The notes under the pieces are model-generated. The model ran no database searches. It had not been told where the DNA came from and worked only from the letters and a program-made list of their open reading frames with translations. The translations under genes were made by a program, and so were the position numbers. DNA of 64,000 nt from Vibrio sinaloensis. Its GTDB lineage: Bacteria > Pseudomonadota > Gammaproteobacteria > Enterobacterales > Vibrionaceae. This document shows positions 38,205-46,781 of this stretch, in pieces. The DNA lies in contig NZ_JWLV01000034.1 of the NCBI RefSeq assembly GCF_000808535.1, positions 62,001-126,000 on the forward strand, written 5' to 3'. The first letter of the stretch is position 1. Each line of letters starts with the position of its first letter.

Positions 38205-39980
38205 TTATGCGGAGCTCGCTTCAATACGCTCTTGTAGAATCATCGAAGAGAACTCTTGATAAGAGAGCGGTTGTGAAAATAGGTAACCCTGATATTGGTC
38301 GCATCCAAGCTCTTCAAGCACCGCCAACTGCTCTTCATGTTCAACACCTTCAGCAATCACCTTAATGCCCAGACTGTGCCCCATTTGAACAATGGTATTC
38401 ACCAGCACTCGATCCGAATGGCTGACAGAGCATTCATCAACGAAACACTTGTCAATTTTCAGCACATCGATAGGCAGTTGCTTGAGGTATTTGAGGCACG
38501 AATACTCAACACCAAAGTCGTCTATCGCAATAGTGACGCCGATTGCACGAAGTTGTCGGCAAATATCGGTGATATGTTCAGGATCACTCATCAGCGTGGA
38601 TTCCGTGATCTCGACTTGTAGGAGATGAGAAGGAAGTTTGGTTTGCTTAAGCGCTTTACACAGCACATCAAACAGGTCGGCATGAGCAAATTGCACCGTT
38701 GATACATTGATGGCAATGCACACATCGAGACCTTGATCATTAAGTTGCCTTGCCTGTGTACAAGCTTGGTTGATAATCCATTGACCAAGCGGAACAATCT
38801 GGGTGGTTTTTTCCGCAACTGGAATGAACTCAGCGGGCGAAATAGGACCAAGCTCCGGATGCTGCCAACGAATAAGTGCTTCTGCACCAACAATCCTCGA
38901 CTCTCTAATCGACACTTTGGGTTGGTACTGTAAGACAAATTGGTTGTTGGCCAACGCATCTTTGATCTCTGTTTCGATTTGATGCTGGCGAATAGTCTCG
39001 CTCAACAGTTCGTTGTCAAACCAACAAACAGACCCAGCGCCTTCGGTGCGCGCTTTGTACAACGCAAAATCGGCATTTTTTGCCCAAAGTTCCATGTTTC
39101 CCTTCGCATCAGTTGCGTAAGCAACACCGATACAATAGGTAATTCGGTGAGAGGTATTTTCGATGTTGAACATCATTTTATGGTGCTTCAATAACTCATC
39201 GACCAGTTCTTGGAGCGTCTCTTCAATGTGCTTGCTTTCAACTAGGATGACAAATTCATCCCCACCAAACCGGAATATTTCGCCTTTAGACTCAACCAAG
39301 TCCTTAAGATGATGTGCAAATGCAATTAGCAGCGCATCACCGTGTCGATAACCTAGGCGATCATTGACGTTCTTAAAGCCTTCCATCCCGATATGAATCA
39401 AACCAAAGCGTGCCAAGTTTGACTTATCGACTCTTTGTAAAGATTCGTTGTAAGCATTCGCATTCGGCAATTTTGTCAGATAGTCGGTGACGCTATCGCG
39501 ATGGAATTGCTCTGCTTGCTTACGCGTTTGTACATAAAAGTAGACAAGCAACGTCGAAAACAGCGTAATTGCCGTGAGTTGGATGGAGAAATCCACAAAC
39601 GCATCAAAATCTGACACGGGAAGTTGGTACAAGTAACTATTGATTAATGCAGCACCGACCGCGATCGGCCACAACGTTCCGGGGAAAAGGACGATGTAAC
39701 AAAGTGGAAGCAGTATTAAGCAGAGCTGAATATCGTCGAGGTTAAAAGGGTCAATCAGCCCACCAACAACGAACAGGGCCAATGACGAAAACGCAAACAA
39801 ATGCTTAAGAGACGCCTCTTTCACAAAGAGTGCGATCATCATCATCAGTGGGAATAAATAGTAAACATAATTCCAAGTGTGCGGAATCATGGTCAGGGTA
39901 TAAGTCATCCATCCAACGGCAGAAAGGTAAGCCAAATAACCCAAAACCTGCAAGCCGTCTGTTAGTTGATTCTGGCGCAT
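38205..39980 (-). CDS. membrane GGDEF-EAL protein, copy 1
   Basis: Cyclic-di-GMP turnover protein (591 aa). Five or six membrane helices span about 10-155, with no known sensor domain. The GGDEF domain has G-G-D-E-F at 239-243, without an RxxD inhibitory site in front (E-S-K-G at that place). The EAL domain keeps E-A-L (367-369), I-N-V-S, I-T-E-S, K-I-D-K and E-G-V-E, but the loop-6 motif reads D-D-F-G-V-E-Y-S where D-D-F-G-T-G-Y-S is usual. Net activity cannot be read from sequence. Its closest relative in the window is the gene just upstream. Confidence 0.9.
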   Translation of the reverse strand: MRQNQLTDGLQVLGYLAYLSAVGWMTYTLTMIPHTWNYVYYLFPLMMMIALFVKEASLKHLFAFSSLALFVVGGLIDPFNLDDIQLCLILLPLCYIVLFPGTLWPIAVGAALINSYLYQLPVSDFDAFVDFSIQLTAITLFSTLLVYFYVQTRKQAEQFHRDSVTDYLTKLPNANAYNESLQRVDKSNLARFGLIHIGMEGFKNVNDRLGYRHGDALLIAFAHHLKDLVESKGEIFRFGGDEFVILVESKHIEETLQELVDELLKHHKMMFNIENTSHRITYCIGVAYATDAKGNMELWAKNADFALYKARTEGAGSVCWFDNELLSETIRQHQIETEIKDALANNQFVLQYQPKVSIRESRIVGAEALIRWQHPELGPISPAEFIPVAEKTTQIVPLGQWIINQACTQARQLNDQGLDVCIAINVSTVQFAHADLFDVLCKALKQTKLPSHLLQVEITESTLMSDPEHITDICRQLRAIGVTIAIDDFGVEYSCLKYLKQLPIDVLKIDKCFVDECSVSHSDRVLVNTIVQMGHSLGIKVIAEGVEHEEQLAVLEELGCDQYQGYLFSQPLSYQEFSSMILQERIEASSA

Positions 39981-40168
39981 AGTGATCCCTACTAATGAGT
40001 TATCGCGTGTTGTCTCTCAACACCAGAGGCGTCACGTTCACCGAATCACCCTTTAGCTCAACGATGCAACGCTTACACTCTCTGTGATAACGAGCCGCTC
40101 ATATGTAAACAGTCTCTATAAACACTAGTTCAAATCACACTATTTCGCGATTTTGACGCCTACTTCAC

Positions 40169-41950
40169 TCAGTTGGAGTCGCTTCGATAGCCATCAATTA
40201 ACCCCACAAAGTCATAAGCAGGCAACGGCCGAGAGAAAAAGTACCCTTGGTACTCCTGACATCCTTCTTTCTCGAGAAGCGCCAGTTGGTCTTCCGTTTC
40301 TACCCCTTCGGCAATCACGCGTTTATTGAGGTTATGACCCATTTGAATAATCGTTCTAACCAACATGTGGTCGGTGTGTAGCCTGACACAATCATCAACA
40401 AACGACTTATCGATCTTAAGCACATCAATGGGAAGCTTTTTGAGATAGTTCAGGGAGGAGTACTCAACGCCAAAATCATCAATTGCAATAGAAACACCTA
40501 GCTCTTGCAACTTCTCGCATGCGGCAATCACAAACTCAGGCTGCTGCATCAAGGTGGATTCCGTAATTTCGATTTGCAGAAGATTTGCGGGCAACTGATG
40601 TTCATCAAGAGCATCACTGATAAATTTAAACACATCATCGTGGGCAAACTGAACGTTGGAAACATTGATTGAGACAACGATAGCGTGGCCTTTGTCAAAC
40701 CAACTTTTTGCTTCTCGACAGGCTTCTCTCGCCACCCAACGCCCAAGCGGCACAATTTTCCCTGTCCGCTCCGCTACCGGAATAAACTCGGCTGGGGAAA
40801 CCATTCCTAAATTGGGGTGCATCCAACGGATTAGAGCTTCGGCGCCAACCAATTCATTGGTACCAATAGATACCTTGGGTTGGTAGTGCAAGACAAAGTG
40901 CTGCTCATCAAGTGCCCGTTGTAACTCTGCCTCAATTTGGTGCTGCCTTACGGTCTCATCTAACAACACATCATCATACCAACACACCGCGCCTGCGCCC
41001 TCTTGCCTCGCTTTAAACAAAGCTAAGTCGGCGTTCTTTCCCCACACCAGTACGTTACCTAACGCATCTTTCGCAAACGCGACGCCAAGGCTAAATGAAA
41101 GCCGGTGTGACATATCACTGACCACATACAAGTCGGAGTGATAATTGTGCAAGACTTCAACCAACTGACGAATTTGATCCTTCAGTTGCTCCTTCTCCGC
41201 TTCAACTAGAAAGACAAACTCATCCCCACCCAAGCGATAAAATTTGGCAAAGGACGGGACTTTTGCATTCAATTGTTGTGAAAACGTTTGTAGCAGTTCA
41301 TCGCCATTTCGATACCCCAACCTATCGTTGACGCTCTTAAAGTTATTTAAACCTATTTGAATAACGGCGTAACGCTCCGCATTGTCGGGCGTCACCTCGC
41401 CGATATCCTCATAAAACGCGTTTAAGTTGGGTAGCTTTGTTAGCACATCCGTATAAGTGCTTTTGCGATAGCGCAATGCTTGGCGAGAAGCCTTCTCGTA
41501 GTAATACGTCATGATGGTGGCGAAGACCGTAATCGCGAGGACTTCGATGGCATCTTCAACAAACTCTTCGAACTCCTCAGCAGGGAGATTGTAGAGATAG
41601 CTAGCAACGAGCGCGAGAGCCACCCCAATAGGGAAGAATGAACCAGGAAACAAAACCAGATAACAAAGAGGCAGTAGGATAAAACTCTCTTCAATCGCAT
41701 CGAGCTCTAGGGGCTCAAACAGACCACCGACAAAAATGACCGCAATGGACAAGCCACTCAACAGGACTTTTAGGCGTGGTTTAGTAACAAAAAATGCCCC
41801 TAACATGCCAAGGGGAAACAGCAAGTAGGCTTCTTTCCACACCTCGTGCTCAGTGATAAGGGTGTGGGTAATCAATGCAACAGACGCAAAAAAAAGCGCT
41901 GTTACTAAAATCTTCAACGATTTAGGTACTGTATCTTCTAGCACATCCAA
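40169..41950 (-). CDS. membrane GGDEF-EAL protein, copy 2
   Basis: Cyclic-di-GMP turnover protein (593 aa), paralogue of the gene 188 nt downstream, with the same order: membrane helices (about 10-150), GGDEF (R-L-G-G-D-E-F-V-F-L), EAL (V-G-A-E-A-L-I-R-W). It shares the D-D-F-G-V-E-Y-S variant and also lacks an RxxD inhibitory site (P-S-F-A at that place). Similar lengths and motifs point to tandem duplication followed by divergence of the membrane part. Catalytic residues look intact apart from loop 6. Confidence 0.9.
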   Translation of the reverse strand: MDVLEDTVPKSLKILVTALFFASVALITHTLITEHEVWKEAYLLFPLGMLGAFFVTKPRLKVLLSGLSIAVIFVGGLFEPLELDAIEESFILLPLCYLVLFPGSFFPIGVALALVASYLYNLPAEEFEEFVEDAIEVLAITVFATIMTYYYEKASRQALRYRKSTYTDVLTKLPNLNAFYEDIGEVTPDNAERYAVIQIGLNNFKSVNDRLGYRNGDELLQTFSQQLNAKVPSFAKFYRLGGDEFVFLVEAEKEQLKDQIRQLVEVLHNYHSDLYVVSDMSHRLSFSLGVAFAKDALGNVLVWGKNADLALFKARQEGAGAVCWYDDVLLDETVRQHQIEAELQRALDEQHFVLHYQPKVSIGTNELVGAEALIRWMHPNLGMVSPAEFIPVAERTGKIVPLGRWVAREACREAKSWFDKGHAIVVSINVSNVQFAHDDVFKFISDALDEHQLPANLLQIEITESTLMQQPEFVIAACEKLQELGVSIAIDDFGVEYSSLNYLKKLPIDVLKIDKSFVDDCVRLHTDHMLVRTIIQMGHNLNKRVIAEGVETEDQLALLEKEGCQEYQGYFFSRPLPAYDFVGLIDGYRSDSN

Positions 41951-41987
41951 CCTTAGCTATGACTCGCGTTGCTCCCGATACGGGCGC

Positions 41988-42039
41988 AATAAAAAAGCTC
42001 TATTGAAAGAACGAATTAACATTCTTAACTATAGAGCTT
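41988..42039 (-). terminator. terminator of the coiled-coil membrane protein operon
   Basis: On the minus strand AAGCTCTAT (42039-42031) pairs with ATAGAGCTT (42003-41995). A partly paired AAGAA/TTCTT inner stem lies between them, and a T tract follows. It sits 100 nt after the stop at 42140. Confidence 0.65.
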
Positions 42040-42139
42040 ATTTCAGTACTACCGATACTAATGTGATAAGAATATTAGGAATCGAAGAACATAGTTTGAA
42101 TCACGCCACAAAAATGCCTGTACGTCACAGAAAAAATCG

Positions 42140-42874
42140 CTATAAACCTAGTTGCTCCGCCAACTCTTTCATTTGTTGCAGATCCATCTGATGCACTTTA
42201 ATCATCTGATTAATCTGACTTAAACGCGAGTTCGCTTCGTCTTGTTTATCACACGAATCAGACTTCGCATCCCAAGAGGTTCCTTCAAGATAGGCGTCGC
42301 AATCCGCTTTCAACGCATCTATTTTAGGCAACAATTGTTCGCGCTCTTTTTCTAGCGCTTCAAGCTCCATTTTCACTTTGAGTTCTTGTTGAAACAGCTC
42401 TCTAGAGCGCTCAAACAAGGTCGCTTGGATATCCGCTTGACGGTTGAGTTGCGCATTTTGTTGGGATGCTTGGCTCAGGCTCTGTTTCTGACTGGCAACT
42501 TGCTCTTCAAGCGATAGATTCACCTTTTCAAGCTCCGCAATTTGAGACTGTAGTGCTTTCAGTGCCGCTTCATGTTCTTGGGCCTGATCTTTGATGGCTT
42601 GTTTAAGTTTATCTTCGACTTCAGAATCCACATTGGCGACGCGCACTTCCACCTGCTCAACCAGTTTCTGCTTATCGCTCATCATGGTATGGTACTTTTG
42701 TTCCATCTCCTGATAGGCGCTCTCCCATTTGCCGGCTGTGAGCGACGAGCCAGCAAGACCACCAATAGCAAGCCCGAGCACACCAGCAATCGCAATGTAA
42801 AGATAACTGCGACGATCTCGCTCTTCTATAACAACAACGTCTTCATTGTCTTCAATATCTGTCTGTTTGCTCAC
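42140..42874 (-). CDS. single-span coiled-coil membrane protein
   Basis: 244-aa protein of unknown function. An acidic N-terminus (I-E-D-N-E-D-V-V-V-I-E-E-R-D-R-R) precedes one membrane helix (about 26-48, with a G-L-A-I-G-G-L-A-G zipper). A long coiled coil follows (about 50-185, rich in E, Q, K, L). The tail has two cysteines (C191 and C208 region) that could form a disulfide if periplasmic. It starts at GTG 42874 with TTAGGAG upstream. A 52-aa membrane protein lies just upstream on the same strand. Confidence 0.75.
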   Translation of the reverse strand: MSKQTDIEDNEDVVVIEERDRRSYLYIAIAGVLGLAIGGLAGSSLTAGKWESAYQEMEQKYHTMMSDKQKLVEQVEVRVANVDSEVEDKLKQAIKDQAQEHEAALKALQSQIAELEKVNLSLEEQVASQKQSLSQASQQNAQLNRQADIQATLFERSRELFQQELKVKMELEALEKEREQLLPKIDALKADCDAYLEGTSWDAKSDSCDKQDEANSRLSQINQMIKVHQMDLQQMKELAEQLGL

Positions 42875-42892
42875 TTAACTCGCTCCTAACCA

Positions 42893-43051
42893 CTAGCGGA
42901 TTAACTCTGTCACCATCAATGTGGCAGTGTAAAATAAAAAGCCGGAAATCAATGTCACCACGACGTATTTTTGTAGTTTTTCGCTGGTACGATATCGAAT
43001 TAAAACAAACGCTAACGCGATGAGAAACGCGATTGCGATCAAACGAGTCAT
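42893..43051 (-). CDS. 52-aa double-span membrane protein
   Basis: Short gene starting at ATG 43051 with an excellent AAGGAGAG ribosome site and ending at TAG 42893. The product begins M-T-R-L-I-A-I-A-F-L-I-A-L and has two hydrophobic helices (about 3-18 and 30-47) joined by a basic loop (R-Y-R-T-S-E-K-L-Q-K-Y). It lies 18 nt before the coiled-coil membrane protein and is likely cotranscribed with it. Function unknown; a small partner subunit is plausible. Confidence 0.7.
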   Translation of the reverse strand: MTRLIAIAFLIALAFVLIRYRTSEKLQKYVVVTLISGFLFYTATLMVTELIR

Positions 43052-43303
43052 ACACTCTCCTTAGCTTCACTGCACATCGTGGATTGAATAGTTTAACTAC
43101 TTCATTTATACCACTAAACAAGAAAAAATGGTCAGCATTCGGTAGTTTTCTGCTTTCAAAAACGAATTATCCTAGAGCAATACCACCTTGTATCTGCATG
43201 ATGCGCAGATTATCGCCAACTCGCTGGGTTTCCACAGAATAAAGTTTGGTGCTTTAATAGAAACAAGGTATAAAAGAATGACAAAATCCAACGAGACTAC
43301 CTA

Positions 43304-43642
43304 ATGAAACCTTACAAACTAGACAACAAAAAACGCCGCATTCTTAAAAAGCTCTATCTGGGCGAGTTTGCTATGCTTGGCTTTGAAATCAGCTGTGAAA
43401 CCACTATCACAGACTTTGATAGCTACGATGCGTTCGTTGATGACTTCATTGACTACATCGACAGTCTAGGCCTTTGCTTCGGCGGCGGTGGTCTTGAGCA
43501 CTTTGAAGGCTTCTTATGTGCTCAAAAGCGTTACATCGACGCAACGGAAGAGCAAAAAGCGCAGGTTATCGCTTGGCTTGAAGCTCGCGGTGAAGTGAAA
43601 TCAGTAGAAAGCAGTGACCTGCTAGACGCAAACTACTTCTAA
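43304..43642 (+). CDS. yggL: YggL-family protein (DUF469)
   Basis: 112-aa acidic cytoplasmic protein matching the YggL family, members of which have been reported to bind the 50S ribosomal subunit. Landmarks: R-R-I-L-K-K-L-Y-L-G-E-F (N-terminus), D-F-I-D-Y-I-D-S-L-G-L-C-F-G-G-G-G, and the closing A-N-Y-F. Length is typical (about 108-110 aa). Followed by a strong terminator. Confidence 0.9.
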   Translation: MKPYKLDNKKRRILKKLYLGEFAMLGFEISCETTITDFDSYDAFVDDFIDYIDSLGLCFGGGGLEHFEGFLCAQKRYIDATEEQKAQVIAWLEARGEVKSVESSDLLDANYF

Positions 43643-43660
43643 CCTCGATTCAATAAAGCA

Positions 43661-43689
43661 ATAGCGCCGATCACGGCGCTATTTTTTTG
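43661..43689. terminator. terminator after yggL
   Basis: ATAGCGCCG/CGGCGCTAT 9-bp stem with loop ATCA and a long T tract. Confidence 0.85.
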
Positions 43690-43698
43690 TCTGGGACG

Positions 43699-43941
43699 TT
43701 ATCGTACCTCTAGGCCAAGCTGGTATTGCGCGAGGCAACGGGCGACGTAGCTGATTTTAAGAAAAGCGGCAATTACGATGGTACTAATGTGCGCAGCAAT
43801 CTGGATTGGCAAACTGAAGTATTCTGCATAAGGGTATGAAATCAAGACACTTAAGAGCATCGCTAACGTTGTGACGAGCAAAACCACATTTGAGACATTA
43901 AGTAATAATTTGAAATTGTCTGTTTTTTGTTGAGCAAACAT
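43699..43941 (-). CDS. 80-aa small membrane protein
   Basis: Hypothetical inner-membrane protein with two hydrophobic helices (about 16-38 and 46-66), a lysine-containing N-terminus and an L-E-V-R end. A GTGAGG ribosome site precedes ATG 43941. No family recognised. It converges on yggL. Confidence 0.6.
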   Translation of the reverse strand: MFAQQKTDNFKLLLNVSNVVLLVTTLAMLLSVLISYPYAEYFSLPIQIAAHISTIVIAAFLKISYVARCLAQYQLGLEVR

Positions 43942-44224
43942 AAGAACCTCACTAGAGCTGCTTTTATTATCACTCTTGTTTTAGCACAACCCGTGCCATC
44001 TAAAACTCACCCAAACTTTCAATAACTTACTATCAAAACCCCACCAGAAAGAGTCAAATAGACACACATGTAAAAAAGTCACTTTGACATGAATTAGTCA
44101 ATTTATTGATTCAATAAAAATTGAAAACAGATATTGAACTACCGATTTTTTATGATAGAGTTCACACGTCAATAAAACAGAGTTATTGACCATCTTTTAC
44201 TCATTTTAATGTGTAATTGTTCCG
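43942..44224. other. intergenic region upstream of the glycine riboswitch
   Basis: Very AT-rich stretch between the divergent 80-aa membrane protein and the riboswitch. It must hold the symporter promoter, but no hexamer pair with normal spacing stood out. No gene seen. Confidence 0.4.
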
Positions 44225-44436
44225 ATGAAGACTGCAGGAGAGTAGTTGTTATCTAAATGTTAACATTTAGACAGAATAACTCGCCGAAGAATTAACTATT
44301 TCAGGAGCTACCTAGGTAGCGGGGACTGTAGTTGGAGGAACCTCTGGAGAGAACCGTTAAATCGGTCGCCGAAGGAGCAAGCTAAAACGCGTTCGTTTTA
44401 GTGAAACTCTCAGGCAAAAGGACAGAGGAGTGGAAA
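44225..44436 (+). promoter_or_regulatory. tandem glycine riboswitch
   Basis: Two consecutive glycine aptamers. Aptamer 1 (about 44231-44332): P1 ACTGCAG pairs with CTGTAGT (44326-44332), with core CGCCGAAGAA and TTTCAGG. Aptamer 2 (about 44333-44434): core GGAGGAACCTCTGGAGAG, TCGCCGAAGGAGCAAGC, and closing AACTCTCAGGCAAAAGGACAGAGGAG split by family order. This is the arrangement known ahead of gcv and glycine transporter genes. Aptamer 1 has two unusually symmetric stems (44253-44272, 44317-44322 area). It lies 107 nt before the AGCS symporter and should switch its expression with glycine. Confidence 0.93.
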
Positions 44437-44543
44437 GTACCAACCAGCTATAGACTTCCTGTCTTTTATTAGCTTATTTGAGATCCTTGATCTCTGCTTT
44501 TCTCTCTTCTCCTTAGTAATGCTTTATCAATTAAGGGGAAACC

Positions 44544-45911
44544 ATGGATAACCTATACACTTTACTGAAAACCATAGATAGCTTCGTCTGGGGACCACCA
44601 CTGCTCATTTTGCTTGTTGGTACCGGTGTTTACTTCACTTTTAGCCTCGGCTTAATCCAATTTCGACACCTCCCTACCGCGCTAAAAATGGTCTTTAGTA
44701 AAGAAGATTCTAACAAGCAAGGTGACGTATCGAGCTTTGCTGCGCTGTGTACGGCGCTATCAGCCACCATTGGTACAGGTAACATTGTTGGTGTTGCCAC
44801 CGCAATCAAACTAGGTGGACCGGGCGCTTTATTCTGGATGTGGCTTGCTGCGCTCTTTGGCATGGCGACCAAATACGCGGAATGTCTATTGGCAGTAAAA
44901 TATCGCAAGGTGGACGACAACGGCCAGATGGTCGGTGGACCAATGTACTACCTTCAATATGGCGTGGGCTCGAAGGCATTGGCGGTCCTTTTTGCTGTGT
45001 TTGCTTTGGGTGTTGCCTGCTTCGGTATCGGTACCTTCCCGCAAGTGAATGCGATTTTAGATGCGTCTGAAATTTCATTCGGCGTTTCTCGCGAGATTTC
45101 AGCGAGCATCCTGACCTTGCTTGTCGCGTTTGTCACTCTAGGTGGTATTCAATCCATCGCCAAAGTCGCGGGTAAAGTTGTTCCAACTATGGCGCTATTC
45201 TACGTACTGGCTTGTCTGAGTGTTATCATCATGAACGCCGACAAACTGCTCGACGCTGTTGAACTGGTTCTTATCTCAGCGTTCACTTCGACTGCTGCTA
45301 CTGGAGGATTCTTGGGCGCGAGCATCATGCTTGCGATTCAATCGGGTATCGCTCGTGGGGTCTTCTCAAACGAGTCTGGCCTTGGCAGTGCGCCGATGGC
45401 CGCCGCCGCCGCCAAAACCGACTCTTGTGTAAAGCAAGGTTTGATCTCGATGACAGGTACCTTCTTTGACACCATCATCATTTGTACCATGACAGGCCTT
45501 GCACTGATTCTGACGGGTGCGTGGCAAAGTGATTTTGCTGGGGCTGCAATGACAACGCATGCCTTTGCCGTTGGCTTAAACGCAGACACCTTTGGTCCAA
45601 TGCTTGTATCAATTGGTTTGATGTTTTTTGCCTTCACCACCATTCTTGGTTGGAACTACTATGGTGAGCGTTGCGTGGTGTTCTTGTTTGGTACCAAAGC
45701 GGTGCTACCTTACAAATTTATCTTCGTGGCTTTGGTGGCATCGGGCGCCTTCTTGCATCTAGACATGATTTGGATTATCGCCGATATCGTAAATGGCTTG
45801 ATGGCGATACCGAATCTGATTGGCTTGATTCTCCTGCGCAATGTCGTGCTAGAAGAAACCAAACAATACTTTGCAGCGCAGTTTGCTTCGATGAAATCTG
45901 CTCAAGCATAA
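44544..45911 (+). CDS. AGCS-family glycine/alanine:cation symporter
   Basis: Sodium- or proton-coupled importer of glycine or alanine (455 aa, about ten helices). AGCS landmarks: G-T-G-V-Y-F-T-F near the N-terminus, S-A-T-I-G-T-G-N-I-V-G-V-A-T-A, G-G-P-M-Y-Y-L, G-S-A-P-M-A-A-A-A-A, and I-L-G-W-N-Y-Y-G-E-R. The glycine riboswitch upstream makes glycine the likely substrate. AAGGGG precedes ATG 44544. Confidence 0.93.
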   Translation: MDNLYTLLKTIDSFVWGPPLLILLVGTGVYFTFSLGLIQFRHLPTALKMVFSKEDSNKQGDVSSFAALCTALSATIGTGNIVGVATAIKLGGPGALFWMWLAALFGMATKYAECLLAVKYRKVDDNGQMVGGPMYYLQYGVGSKALAVLFAVFALGVACFGIGTFPQVNAILDASEISFGVSREISASILTLLVAFVTLGGIQSIAKVAGKVVPTMALFYVLACLSVIIMNADKLLDAVELVLISAFTSTAATGGFLGASIMLAIQSGIARGVFSNESGLGSAPMAAAAAKTDSCVKQGLISMTGTFFDTIIICTMTGLALILTGAWQSDFAGAAMTTHAFAVGLNADTFGPMLVSIGLMFFAFTTILGWNYYGERCVVFLFGTKAVLPYKFIFVALVASGAFLHLDMIWIIADIVNGLMAIPNLIGLILLRNVVLEETKQYFAAQFASMKSAQA

Positions 45912-45914
45912 ACC

Positions 45915-45947
45915 AAAAAAACAGCGACTTAGGTCGCTGTTTTTTAT
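45915..45947. terminator. bidirectional terminator, symporter / LysE gene
   Basis: ACAGCGAC/GTCGCTGT stem with loop TTAG, flanked by an A tract and a T tract, so it can end both converging genes. Confidence 0.85.
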
Positions 45948-46591
45948 TGATCTTCCAGTATCAGTTTAACGCCCAGTCCAACTAACACCATTCCCGTTGT
46001 GGCTTCCATCCAGTGCATAAAACGCGCGCTCTGTAACAACGCTTTGGCTTTGGTTAATGCACCTGCCAAGCCACATTGCCAAACCATCGCTATCACAAAG
46101 TGAATGCTCGCCATCAAGGTCGATTGCAAAAACGCAGATCCTTCAGGGTTAATAAACTGAGGTAGAAACGCGAGATAGAAGACCGCAGTCTTAGGATTCA
46201 AAACGTTAGACAAGAAACCTTCACGCAATGACTTCCATCGGCTGAGGCTTTGCGGTTTTGCTGAGATACTTGCTGACTGCAGATCGCCCTTTGCCAAAAA
46301 CAAGGTTTTTAAACTGCTCAGACCCAGATAGATTAGATAGCCCGCACCGAGCATCTTAACCACATTAAACAACTCAGCTGATTGCGCCAATAGCGCTGAG
46401 ATTCCAATCGCAGAAAATGTCGCGTGAACAAACAACCCCAAGCAGATCCCAAGGCTGGTCATCGCCCCATCATTAAACCCGCCGCGCGAGGAATTGCGTA
46501 TCACGAGCGCAGTATCAAGCCCCGGAGTTAATGTCAGTATGGTTATCGCAAGTAAAAATGCTTCAAAGTTTGCTATCAAGGTCGCCCCCAT
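45944..46591 (-). CDS. LysE/RhtB-family amino acid exporter
   Basis: 215-aa inner-membrane exporter with six predicted helices. The signature T-P-G-L-D-T-A-L-V-I-R-N-S-x-x-G-G near the N-terminus and N-P-K-T-A-V-F-Y-L-A-F-L-P-Q-F mid-protein are diagnostic of RhtB/LysE. Substrate not readable. I prefer ATG 46591; the open frame begins four codons earlier at a TTG, and neither has an ideal ribosome site. Confidence 0.87.
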   Translation of the reverse strand: MGATLIANFEAFLLAITILTLTPGLDTALVIRNSSRGGFNDGAMTSLGICLGLFVHATFSAIGISALLAQSAELFNVVKMLGAGYLIYLGLSSLKTLFLAKGDLQSASISAKPQSLSRWKSLREGFLSNVLNPKTAVFYLAFLPQFINPEGSAFLQSTLMASIHFVIAMVWQCGLAGALTKAKALLQSARFMHWMEATTGMVLVGLGVKLILEDQ

Positions 46592-46781
46592 TCCTTGGCC
46601 CAAATATGCTTCATCTTGTTATAGCGAGGTTTGCTAGTCTATTTCAACCAATAAATGACCCATACCAACATTTAACTCTCGCTGACTCAATAGACTTAGC
46701 AAATAATAATGTGTTCAATTACTTGGACAGTCGATGGTTGATTGATAGACTTTCGTTTTTATTAGTCACGGAAGGCGAACC

